From contig JAEZLW010000191.1 in assembly GCA_023415145.1 (NCBI GenBank), positions 1-54,469 of the forward strand: a stretch of 54,469 nucleotides of DNA, written 5' to 3'. This document shows positions 1 to 7,150 of this stretch, one piece after another. Made by a program: the position numbers and the translations under genes. Source of the stretch: Bacillota bacterium (GTDB taxonomy: Bacteria; Bacillota; Clostridia; Christensenellales; Aristaeellaceae). The notes beneath the pieces are model-generated. The model saw only the letters and a program-made list of their open reading frames with translations, had not been told where the DNA came from and searched no databases. The first letter of the stretch is position 1. Every line of letters starts with the position of its first letter.

Positions 1-42
1 CATCCAAGGGTTGATTCCTACGCTCTCCCTCATTGCCTGCAT
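1..42 (-). CDS. Possible 5' end of an unidentified gene running off the window
   Basis: Downstream of the VOC gene on the minus strand, an open frame begins at an ATG at 42 and runs without a stop to the window edge, giving 14 codons. No convincing ribosome binding site precedes it, and the fragment is too short to recognise. It is reported only because it lies in the right place and strand to be a third gene of the LacI regulator operon. It may equally be non-coding. Confidence 0.2.
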   Translation of the reverse strand, partial: MQAMRESVGINPWM

Positions 43-62
43 GTAGAATTTGTATAAGCAAC

Positions 63-455
63 TCACAGGTATTGACTAAATTCGATCTTCTCGTTGTTGG
101 GTCCGCAAATGGTAAAAAATCGTACACCGTGCTCCCAGAAGGGTAAAAACTGAACTTCCTTATCCAACAGTTTGTAGCCCGCATTTGAAAGCATATCAAA
201 CACCGCTTCCACATCGGATACATCCAGAGCCATATGGTCTATAGCGCCACTTTTCATTTCAGTGGCGGCACATTCGTATGTCTCAACTGTGAGGTTGTGC
301 AGCCGTAAAAAGGTTACATGGTCTCCATTGGCCGGATTGATTGTGCGGTGTACCACCTCAAAACCAAGGCTTTCATAGAAGGCTATCGTTGTTTCGATGT
401 CCTTGGTAGGAATACCGATGTGCTGTAGTCCAGTTACATTGTTCCGGATATTCAT
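63..455 (-). CDS. VOC (glyoxalase/bleomycin-resistance) family protein
   Basis: A single-domain vicinal-oxygen-chelate protein of 130 aa. The start at 455 is chosen because AAGGAGA lies 7 nt upstream; an in-frame ATG at 491 lacks such a site. The four positions that bind metal in glyoxalase I-like proteins are all present: His12 (QHIGIPT), Glu58, His74 (DHMALDV) and Glu125 (KIEFSQ). Family members are lyases, epimerases or dioxygenases, and the substrate cannot be read from the sequence. It lies about 60 nt downstream of the lacI-type gene on the same strand, so it probably shares that transcript. A role next to sugar catabolism, such as epimerase or detoxification of a reactive carbonyl, is inferred only. 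Confidence 0.8.
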   Translation of the reverse strand: MNIRNNVTGLQHIGIPTKDIETTIAFYESLGFEVVHRTINPANGDHVTFLRLHNLTVETYECAATEMKSGAIDHMALDVSDVEAVFDMLSNAGYKLLDKEVQFLPFWEHGVRFFTICGPNNEKIEFSQYL

Positions 456-515
456 GTAAGTCTCCTTCCAGTGGATTTTCCTGGCGATCATGCATACTTT
501 TCATGCTGCTCCCTG

Positions 516-1559
516 TTATTTGCCACTCCAATGCTTCTCGGCAGAGCCATGAAAACCTGTCTCCCTGCTGTACGTGCCTTTCCTCTCCAGCAGCTTCATG
601 GGAAGCACAATATGATGTACATCGTCTTCCGGCTGGTTGATTCGCAGGAGGATCTGTCTGCCAGCCTGGCGGCCCATCTCAATGGTAGGCTGCACCACAA
701 GATCAATGGACGGGGAAAAGGATTCCAGCCTTCCTTCAACACCCTGGCCCAGAAGACTGATGTCACGGCCTGCCTTCATGTTCAGTTTGCGCAGATCTCG
801 CAAAGCGTCCTCCAGCAGAATATTATTGGATACAGCCAGTGCTGTGCAGTTGGCATTCAGCAGCTTTTGCAAAAGCGGTACAAGATTGGATGTGGTGGAC
901 GCACCGTTGCGCTGTACAAAATCCTCCAAGATGGGTAGCCCGCCAGCCCGCATGGCATCCATGTACGCATTCAACCGGATTTTGGTGGTGGACAAGTTCA
1001 TCAGTCCCGTGATAAAGCCGATGTTTCTATGACCATCCCGGATCAGCCGTTCCACACCCCTGTAAAAGGCCGTGTAGTCCTCTGTCAATACGGTGTCGCA
1101 GGGGCAGTTGTTGATTTCCCTGTCCAAAAACACCATGGGAAAACCTTTGGGAACAAGACCCCTAATGATCTCAAAATCCGGGAGTGTAGTGGCTGTGATC
1201 AGCCCATCCACAATACCGGAAGCAAGAAGCTGTATGTTTTCTATCTCACGGCTGGCCGTTTCCTTCGTATTGGCGATGATCAGTTTGCTCCCATAGGCGG
1301 CGATGGTGCTTTCCACCTCTTCGATGATAATGGACCATACGGGGTTTGCAATATCGGGTACGATAAATCCAATAAGATTCTTCTTCCCTGTTTTTAAGAT
1401 TCGGCCAATAGGGTCCGGCACATAGCCGAGCTCCTTGATGCTTTGTTGTACGCGGCGTATTGTCTCCTCAGATACATATCTCGTTTTGTTAATGACATGA
1501 GATACCGTGGCTACAGATACGCCCGCATGCTGTGCAACTTCCCGCATACCGATCTTCAT
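516..1559 (-). CDS. LacI family transcriptional regulator
   Basis: A 347-aa repressor of the LacI/GalR family. The N-terminal helix-turn-helix (about residues 5-24, MREVAQHAGVSVATVSHVIN) and hinge helix (to about residue 60) are intact. They are followed by a two-lobed periplasmic-binding-protein-like effector domain. It is divergent from the large sugar operon starting at 2264. The shared region carries a promoter for each direction and a LacI-type inverted repeat just downstream of the operon promoter, so this protein is the expected repressor. The effector is presumably a sugar imported or made by that operon. The call is firm from the HTH; the regulatory target is inferred from position and operator. 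Confidence 0.93.
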   Translation of the reverse strand: MKIGMREVAQHAGVSVATVSHVINKTRYVSEETIRRVQQSIKELGYVPDPIGRILKTGKKNLIGFIVPDIANPVWSIIIEEVESTIAAYGSKLIIANTKETASREIENIQLLASGIVDGLITATTLPDFEIIRGLVPKGFPMVFLDREINNCPCDTVLTEDYTAFYRGVERLIRDGHRNIGFITGLMNLSTTKIRLNAYMDAMRAGGLPILEDFVQRNGASTTSNLVPLLQKLLNANCTALAVSNNILLEDALRDLRKLNMKAGRDISLLGQGVEGRLESFSPSIDLVVQPTIEMGRQAGRQILLRINQPEDDVHHIVLPMKLLERKGTYSRETGFHGSAEKHWSGK

Positions 1560-1757
1560 GCAACATCATCTCGATTCAATAAACAGATTCTATAGTATAT
1601 GAGAACGCCATCCAGCGTACATCCACCTGATGTTCAGCCTTATCCACCAGTGAGGATTTTTATCCAGCCAATCTGTTTGTCTGCTCACAAAAATCATTCA
1701 CAAATCTGCTGCCTTATTTGACAAATCCACGCTCCGGGGGAGGAATCAATGGGTATC

Positions 1758-1786
1758 AGTATAGAATGAAAAGCAATTTCTGTCAA
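1758..1786 (-). promoter_or_regulatory. Promoter of the LacI regulator gene
   Basis: On the minus strand a perfect -35 hexamer TTGACA (1781-1786) is followed by a 17-bp spacer and -10 TATACT (1758-1763). Transcription would start near 1751 and give a leader of about 190 nt to the regulator start at 1559. Confidence 0.75.
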
Positions 1787-1836
1787 CTAGATGTATTGCA
1801 CATATTCATTTATCGCAATTTAATTTATTTTACCAG

Positions 1837-1865
1837 TTGACAACCGTATTATTACAGGATAAAAT
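1837..1865 (+). promoter_or_regulatory. Promoter of the 12-gene sugar operon
   Basis: TTGACA (1837-1842), a 17-bp spacer and TAAAAT (1860-1865) form a near-consensus housekeeping promoter. The predicted start near 1872 lies just upstream of the LacI-type operator at 1881-1915, a position suited to repression. Confidence 0.8.
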
Positions 1866-1880
1866 GTAATCAAGCTAGGT

Positions 1881-1915
1881 AAACGGTTACGCAAACGTAT
1901 ACGTAACCGTTTGCG
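1881..1915. promoter_or_regulatory. LacI-type operator with nested palindromes
   Basis: AAACGGTTACG (1881-1891) and CGTAACCGTTT (1902-1912) form a perfect 11-bp inverted repeat. Nested at its centre is the perfect palindrome ACGTATACGT (1895-1904), and GCAAACG/CGTTTGC (1891-1897, 1908-1914) adds a third symmetric pair. The AAACG/CGTTT half-sites with a central CG step are typical of LacI-family operators. The site overlaps the first transcribed bases of the operon, so binding should block transcription. The most likely ligand is the divergent LacI-family protein. Confidence 0.75.
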
Positions 1916-2263
1916 AAAATGAACGTTTTGTTGGTCCATTCCCCTTCCATCTCCAAAAAGGGGGGCAGAATCCAAGATATCGATCAAACTGTGCACCAAC
2001 AAACCTTGTATGGCCACCAGGCCACAAAAATAGAAACTATCGCTAAAAGCGGTTCCAAAAGTACATGAAATGGGAAAACAGCGTCAAGAACGGAGGGGAC
2101 AGGAGGGCTGACGCGCCTTATTATGTGCGGGATCGCTCGATAGCTTAAGAAGACGGCAAATCAATGGGGACAGAAGGAGTGCAAATCGGGTATTCGTACG
2201 TAATGCCAGACCAATGCCCAAGTAACTTCAAACACAGAAAGACAACATTGGAGGAGGAAGACC

Positions 2264-3532
2264 ATGAAGAAGCTTATAACCGCCATTTTGGTTCTGGTCC
2301 TTGTCTGTCAGCTGACTGCTGTTGCATTCGCCGCAGGCGATGCTGTCACCATCCGGTTCTCCTGGTGGGGGGATGAAGCACGCCACAATGTTACCTTGGC
2401 TTCCATTGAAAAGTTTGAGGCGGCTTATCCTAACATCAAAATTGAGCCGGAGTATATGGGCTGGGACGGGTATCACACCAAGCTCAAGACGCAGATAGCC
2501 GGCGGCTCCGCACCCGATGTGATGCAGACCGACGTTAAGGAAATGCCTGGCATCGTATCCCAAGGCAAGGTCTTCTACGATCTGAACGCGCTTCAAATCG
2601 ACCGCAGCGGCTTTGATGCCAAGTTTGTGGAGAACTGGGGCACGCAGGATGGAGCCATCATTGGCCTGCCCACCGGCACCAACGGCGAAACATCCATTTT
2701 CAATGCCGAAATGATGACCAAGGCCAGCATTCCCATGGACCAGCCGCTATCCTGGAATGATATTCTGGAATATGGCAAAAAGCTCAAAGAACAGTTCCCT
2801 GACAGCTACATGATGCTTTTGGACCCGAATCAGGTAGAGCTTCATATCCTCAATGCCTACATCTGCCAGAAGATCGGCACGGGTAAATACGGCCCCGGCA
2901 ACATTCGCAATTTCTCTGAAGAAGACCTGACGGAAGCCCTCACTTATATCGACGAGCTGCTGGCAGCCGAGGTGCTGGTACCCTTTGAGCAGAGCTCCGT
3001 CCACAGTGTCAACCAGATGGAAAACCCCCTGTGGCTGACCGGCAAGGTGGCCATGTACCTGAACTTCACCACCCATATTGCCAGCGCCCAGAAGAACTCT
3101 CCTTTTGAAATAGCCACAGGCCTGTTCCCCAGCCTTGAAGGCGGCAAGCAGTCCGGCATCATCGTGCAGCCGGCCCAATTGATCACCATCAGCGCCAACA
3201 CACAGCATCCCGAGGAAGCGGCGTTGTTCGTTGACTTCTTCTTCAACAACCCCGATTCCCAGGTTGCATTGGGACTAAACCGGTCCGTACCCGCTGTGCA
3301 AAGCGCCCGTGAATTGCTGGCCTCCCGTGGGGAACTGAACCCCGTGCTCAACGAGGCTGTCAACCGCGCTCTGGCCAATATCGGCGAGACGTTCGATGTA
3401 TTGACGTACAATGGCGAGCTTGTGAAGATTCTGGTGACTGCCGTGGAAGCCGTTGGCTACGACACCATGACTCCAGCGGAAGCCGCGGCCAATGCGATCA
3501 AGCTGATTGACGCCAAACTGGCCGAGTTCTGA
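2264..3532 (+). CDS. Sugar ABC transporter substrate-binding protein (family 1)
   Basis: A 422-aa extracytoplasmic solute-binding protein, first gene of the large operon, with GGAGGAGG 5 nt before the ATG. Residues 1-24 form a signal peptide with an AFA cleavage site and no lipobox cysteine. The mature start (VTIRFSWWGD) and the following APDVMQTD segment are typical of CUT1 carbohydrate-binding proteins. The tryptophans and acidic residues fit sugar stacking. It should deliver an oligosaccharide to the two permeases that follow. A perfect 11-bp hairpin without a U-run lies between it and the permease gene. The sugar is unknown; the cytoplasmic glycoside hydrolase in the operon suggests an oligosaccharide. 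Confidence 0.92.
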   Translation: MKKLITAILVLVLVCQLTAVAFAAGDAVTIRFSWWGDEARHNVTLASIEKFEAAYPNIKIEPEYMGWDGYHTKLKTQIAGGSAPDVMQTDVKEMPGIVSQGKVFYDLNALQIDRSGFDAKFVENWGTQDGAIIGLPTGTNGETSIFNAEMMTKASIPMDQPLSWNDILEYGKKLKEQFPDSYMMLLDPNQVELHILNAYICQKIGTGKYGPGNIRNFSEEDLTEALTYIDELLAAEVLVPFEQSSVHSVNQMENPLWLTGKVAMYLNFTTHIASAQKNSPFEIATGLFPSLEGGKQSGIIVQPAQLITISANTQHPEEAALFVDFFFNNPDSQVALGLNRSVPAVQSARELLASRGELNPVLNEAVNRALANIGETFDVLTYNGELVKILVTAVEAVGYDTMTPAEAAANAIKLIDAKLAEF

Positions 3533-3543
3533 TTTAATGTTCT

Positions 3544-3574
3544 GCCTGCGCGCCGGATGTAATGGCGCGCAGGC
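3544..3574 (+). other. Intercistronic hairpin after the binding-protein gene
   Basis: GCCTGCGCGCC (3544-3554) and GGCGCGCAGGC (3564-3574) form a perfect GC-rich 11-bp stem with a 9-nt loop and no U-run. It lies 12 nt after the binding-protein stop and upstream of the permease gene. Such hairpins usually protect the upstream mRNA end so that binding protein exceeds permease. Confidence 0.7.
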
Positions 3575-3627
3575 GGAATATATGTCCAGCCGGACCTTTG
3601 AAGCAAAGAGGATAGAGGAAGATAACG

Positions 3628-4530
3628 ATGGTGATTTTTAAGAAAAAGGAACTGACCATATCACGTTATCAAAGGCAGGGACTTTGGTATGTCTTGCCTT
3701 TTGTGATAGGTTTCTTGGTTTTCAATATCATCCCAATCGCTTCGAGCTTATATTATTCCTTCACCAACCTTCAATTGATGAACAACCCCAAATGGACCGG
3801 GCTGCGTAATTTTATCTATATGTTCACCCTGGATGATACCTTTTATCAATCGCTGAAAGTAACACTGATTTACACATTCGTCTCCGTACCCGTAAAGATC
3901 GCCTTTGCATTGCTGATTGCATTGATCCTGACGGCCGAAATCAAGGGGCTGTCTGTATACAGGCTGCTTTTCTACCTCCCCTCCATCCTGGGCGGAAGCG
4001 TTGTTATTTCAATCATGTGGAAATTCCTGTTCATGCAGGATGGCTATATCAACAATATCCTCATCAACCTTGGTCTGCCCGCCGTCAAGTGGCTTGGGCC
4101 CAAAATGTCGCTGACCACCATCAGCATTCTTCAGGTATGGCAGTTTGGCTCTTCCATGGTGCTGTTCCTGGCAGCGCTGAAGAATGTACCGACGGAGTAT
4201 TATGAGGCTGCCAACATTGATGGTGCAGGCAGAACGCGTCGGTTTATCAAAATTACCATCCCCATCATATCCCCCATTATCCTGTTCAATCTGCTGATGC
4301 AGCTCATTCAGTCGTTTCAGCACCTGACAGCGCCCATGGTTATCACAGGGGGCGGCCCGCTGCATACAACGTACCTGTTCGGTATGAAAATCTGGGAAGA
4401 GGCGTTCACCAACACGAAGCTGGGCTACTCTTCGGCTTTGTCCTGGGTACTGGTGGTAATCATCATCGGAATTACGCTGGTGATATTCAAAACATCGAAA
4501 GTGTGGGTGTATGATGAAGCCAACGGTTAA
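3628..4530 (+). CDS. Sugar ABC transporter permease (MalF/UgpA type)
   Basis: A 300-aa inner-membrane permease of the CUT1 family. The hydrophobic profile fits six membrane spans. The cytoplasmic EAA loop reads YYEAANIDGAGRTRRFIKIT around residues 190-210, with the conserved G and a following IP, which docks on the ATPase. It pairs with the next permease, whose gene overlaps its 3' end by 20 nt, pointing to translational coupling. No ATPase gene is present in the operon, so a shared MsmX-type ATPase is expected. The start at 3628 has AGAGGAAG upstream. Confidence 0.92.
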   Translation: MVIFKKKELTISRYQRQGLWYVLPFVIGFLVFNIIPIASSLYYSFTNLQLMNNPKWTGLRNFIYMFTLDDTFYQSLKVTLIYTFVSVPVKIAFALLIALILTAEIKGLSVYRLLFYLPSILGGSVVISIMWKFLFMQDGYINNILINLGLPAVKWLGPKMSLTTISILQVWQFGSSMVLFLAALKNVPTEYYEAANIDGAGRTRRFIKITIPIISPIILFNLLMQLIQSFQHLTAPMVITGGGPLHTTYLFGMKIWEEAFTNTKLGYSSALSWVLVVIIIGITLVIFKTSKVWVYDEANG

Positions 4531-5368
4531 CGCAAAAAGCATTCGGATGGCCTTTACCTATGTTTTCGTGATTGCCTTCAGCTTTGTGATGGTATTCCCT
4601 ATCCTCTGGCTGATATTTGCCGCATTCAAGGACAATATGGAGCTGTTCACATCCCTGCGGATTCTGCCGGAGCGGTTTTCCATCGAGCCCTTTGTAAAGG
4701 GATGGACGGCCTCCAGCCAGGTACCTTTCAGCACCTTCTACTTAAACTCCATCATTATCGTGTCGCAGGTAGTGCTGTTCACCATCCTCTCCTGCAGCCT
4801 GGTGGGGTTTGGATTTGCAAGATTCAAATTCCCCGGAAAAAAAATACTGTTTGCCATCATGATCTCCGGGCTGATGATCCCGGCTACGGTGGTGATCGTA
4901 CCCCGATTCATCCTCTTTAGGGACTTTGGCTGGATCAACACATACAAACCCTTTACCATCCCGGCGCTGTTGGCCAACCACTCTTTCTTCATTTATATGT
5001 TCGTACAGTTCTATAAAGGAATTCCCAAAGAGTACGACGAATCGGCCTTTATCGACGGTGCTTCCTCATTCCTGCTGTTCCGCCGGATCATGCTTCCACT
5101 GGCGGCCCCCGCCATCTACTCCTGTGCCATTTTTCAGTTTATGTGGACATGGAACGACTTCATCAACCCCCTGATCTACATCAACTCCGTGAAGAAGTTT
5201 CCTTTGTCCCTGGGGCTGAAGATGACGCTGGATACAAATGTGGGCATCGTCAACTGGAACCAGATCATTGCCATGGCGGTCATCGCCATGATCCCCAGCA
5301 TTGTTGTCTACCTGGTCTTTCAAAAGCATTTTGTCACCGGTGTCACGATGAGCGGCCTGAAAGGGTAA
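4511..5368 (+). CDS. Sugar ABC transporter permease (MalG/UgpE type)
   Basis: A 285-aa permease, the partner of the preceding MalF-type subunit. Its EAA loop, EYDESAFIDGASSFLLFRRI followed by LP, lies near residues 177-200. The C-terminus (QKHFVTGVTMSGLKG) is the standard ending of MalG-type proteins. The frame starts inside the end of the upstream permease gene; ATG codons at 4511 and 4514 are both possible. A dehydrogenase gene begins 38 nt after its stop with a strong ribosome binding site, so transport and catabolic genes are on one transcript. Confidence 0.92.
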   Translation: MMKPTVNAKSIRMAFTYVFVIAFSFVMVFPILWLIFAAFKDNMELFTSLRILPERFSIEPFVKGWTASSQVPFSTFYLNSIIIVSQVVLFTILSCSLVGFGFARFKFPGKKILFAIMISGLMIPATVVIVPRFILFRDFGWINTYKPFTIPALLANHSFFIYMFVQFYKGIPKEYDESAFIDGASSFLLFRRIMLPLAAPAIYSCAIFQFMWTWNDFINPLIYINSVKKFPLSLGLKMTLDTNVGIVNWNQIIAMAVIAMIPSIVVYLVFQKHFVTGVTMSGLKG

Positions 5369-5406
5369 GCAATGATTCATCCCGTTGTATAGAAGGAGAA
5401 GATAAA

Positions 5407-6363
5407 ATGGTGAATGTTGTATTGTATGCACACCGCTGGACGCCTGATATGTTTTCACCGATTCCACCACAGTTCCCGGAAGTGAATTTCATTATCCCCA
5501 ACACCGATGAGGAGTTTGAAGCAGCGCTGCCTATGGCAGACGCGCTGTTCGGCAGCTTTACGAAAGAGCAGTATAAGCTTGTAAAAAACCTCAAGTGGGT
5601 CCAGTACCAGGGTTCCGGCGTAAACTGGATCACTTCCATCCCGGAGTTTCTGGAGGATGACATTCTTTTGACCAATACCCGCGGTGCGCATGCCTCCACC
5701 ATTGCAGAGCATACCTTTGGCCTTTTGATCGGGCTGGCGCGTGGGCTGTATCCCCTGGCCATTGACCAGCACCACCATCATTGGCGCAGGCCGCTTGTTG
5801 ATCCGGCGGTGGGTCTGGATGGCTACACCATCGGCATCCTTGGCTATGGCAAGATCGGCCAGGCGGTGGCGGAGCGGGCAGTAGCCTTCAACATGCAGGT
5901 GGTTTGCTGCGATGTATTTCCTGTACAGGAGAGTCAAATCGTAAAAAAGGCATATACATTCGAACAGTTGGATGATTTTTTGCATTCTGTCAATTTCCTT
6001 GTAATCACCGCTCCGCTTACCGAACAGACAGAAAATCTGATCGGGCTCAATGAAATGAAATCACTCCGGCATCCCTCCTACCTCATCTCCGTATCCAGGG
6101 GTGGTATCGTCAACGAGGATGACTTAAGGGTTGCCCTCACCCAAGGCGATTTGGACGGAGCTGGGCTGGATGTGCAAACGAAGGAACCTCTGCCCAGTGA
6201 CAGCTTCCTTTGGGATTTGCCCCATTGCATTCTGACCCCCCACTGCTCCGGCGAATCTTTGCAAACCAATGCGCACATCCTCAACATCTTCGCCGGGAAC
6301 CTGCGGCGGTTTCAAAGAGGCGAAAACCTCATGAATCTTGTAGACAAGAAGAAGGGGTTTTAG
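5407..6363 (+). CDS. D-isomer-specific 2-hydroxyacid dehydrogenase
   Basis: A 318-aa NAD(P)-dependent oxidoreductase that interconverts 2-keto acids and D-2-hydroxy acids. The ATG at 5407 is chosen because AAGGAG lies 8 nt upstream; the open frame extends back to 5143 but that part shadows the permease gene. The Rossmann motif ILGYGKIGQAVAERA sits near residues 142-156. The catalytic set is visible as Arg in SVSRGGIVNEDDL, Glu in TKEPLPSD and His in LTPHCSGES. It resembles the GhrA/phosphoglycerate-dehydrogenase-like branch rather than lactate dehydrogenase. A second, different member closes the same operon (14665), so at least two keto/hydroxy-acid steps are implied. Substrate unknown. Confidence 0.88.
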   Translation: MVNVVLYAHRWTPDMFSPIPPQFPEVNFIIPNTDEEFEAALPMADALFGSFTKEQYKLVKNLKWVQYQGSGVNWITSIPEFLEDDILLTNTRGAHASTIAEHTFGLLIGLARGLYPLAIDQHHHHWRRPLVDPAVGLDGYTIGILGYGKIGQAVAERAVAFNMQVVCCDVFPVQESQIVKKAYTFEQLDDFLHSVNFLVITAPLTEQTENLIGLNEMKSLRHPSYLISVSRGGIVNEDDLRVALTQGDLDGAGLDVQTKEPLPSDSFLWDLPHCILTPHCSGESLQTNAHILNIFAGNLRRFQRGENLMNLVDKKKGF

Positions 6364-6364
6364 C

Positions 6365-7135
6365 ATGAAGAGACTCGAAGGGAAAAAGGTGCTTGTCACC
6401 GGAGCCGGTATTGGCATCGGCTTTGGCATCGCAACCCTGCTGGCCGAGGAAGGCGCACAGGTTGTGTTCCATTGCCACAACAGCATTTTAGGAGCGCAAA
6501 AGGGCGTAAACCGGATCAACGCCCAAGGCGGCATGGCGCATATTGTTCAGGGTGACTTAAGCACAGAACAGGCCTGTTTTGATCTGGTGAACAAATCGCA
6601 TGAGCTGATGGGCGGCATCGACGTACTGGTCAATAACAGCGGCATCAGCAAGAGCGTCAAGTTTACAGAGGCATCCTTAAATGATTTGCAGCTTTTGTAT
6701 GGCGTCAACTTCCGCTCCTATTTCCTTTGCACCCAGCAGGCGGTGCGGCTGATGCCGGAAACCGGCGGCGTTGTCATCAACATCTCCTCCGTACACGGCT
6801 TTGGCGGTGTTCCCGGCAATTCCATCTACGCATCCATGAAAGGCGCTATCAACGCGCTGACAAGGCAATTGGCGGTAGAGCTGGCAGAGAGGAATATCCG
6901 CGTCAACGCTGTAGCGCCTGGGCATATCGAGGTGGAAAGGCACTTTACCTACGCCAATTACTCCACGGAGGGCAGTGCCAGCCGGGTACCGCTGGGAAGG
7001 GTTGGCCGCCCTGAAGACATCAGCAAGCTGGTGGCGTTTCTAGCCTCAGAGGACGGCTCCTTCATCACCGGCCAAATCATCTATTCCGATGGCGGGCTTA
7101 CCGCCGGGCTGAATCTGCCAACGAGAGAAAAATAA
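6365..7135 (+). CDS. SDR family NAD(P)-dependent oxidoreductase
   Basis: A 256-aa classical short-chain dehydrogenase. It shows the cofactor motif TGAGIGIGFGIA (residues 12-23), the NNSG structural motif, Ser in NISSVHG and the active-site YASMK. The C-terminal ITGQIIYSDGG segment is like glucose 1-dehydrogenase and 3-oxoacyl reductase relatives. It starts 1 nt after the previous stop with AAGAAGGGG upstream. In this operon it could oxidise a sugar or aldonate carbinol; producing a lactone for the next gene product is inference. The substrate cannot be read from the sequence. Confidence 0.88.
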   Translation: MKRLEGKKVLVTGAGIGIGFGIATLLAEEGAQVVFHCHNSILGAQKGVNRINAQGGMAHIVQGDLSTEQACFDLVNKSHELMGGIDVLVNNSGISKSVKFTEASLNDLQLLYGVNFRSYFLCTQQAVRLMPETGGVVINISSVHGFGGVPGNSIYASMKGAINALTRQLAVELAERNIRVNAVAPGHIEVERHFTYANYSTEGSASRVPLGRVGRPEDISKLVAFLASEDGSFITGQIIYSDGGLTAGLNLPTREK

Positions 7136-7150
7136 GAAAGGGATATCAAA

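Larger units (their letters stand above)
1560..2263. other. 700-bp divergent regulatory region
   Basis: This gap separates the lacI-type gene from the binding-protein gene. It holds a minus-strand promoter at 1758-1786, a plus-strand promoter at 1837-1865 and a LacI-type operator at 1881-1915, listed separately. Transcription to the right would start near 1872, leaving a leader of about 390 nt before the ATG at 2264. The leader contains a small C-rich/G-rich hairpin near 1941-1965. I see no recognisable riboswitch, leader peptide or terminator in it. Confidence 0.6.

Noticed and set aside
5143..5406. N-terminal extension of the first D-2-hydroxyacid dehydrogenase
   Set aside because: This part lies within the permease gene in another frame and has no family resemblance; the ATG at 5407 has a strong ribosome binding site.
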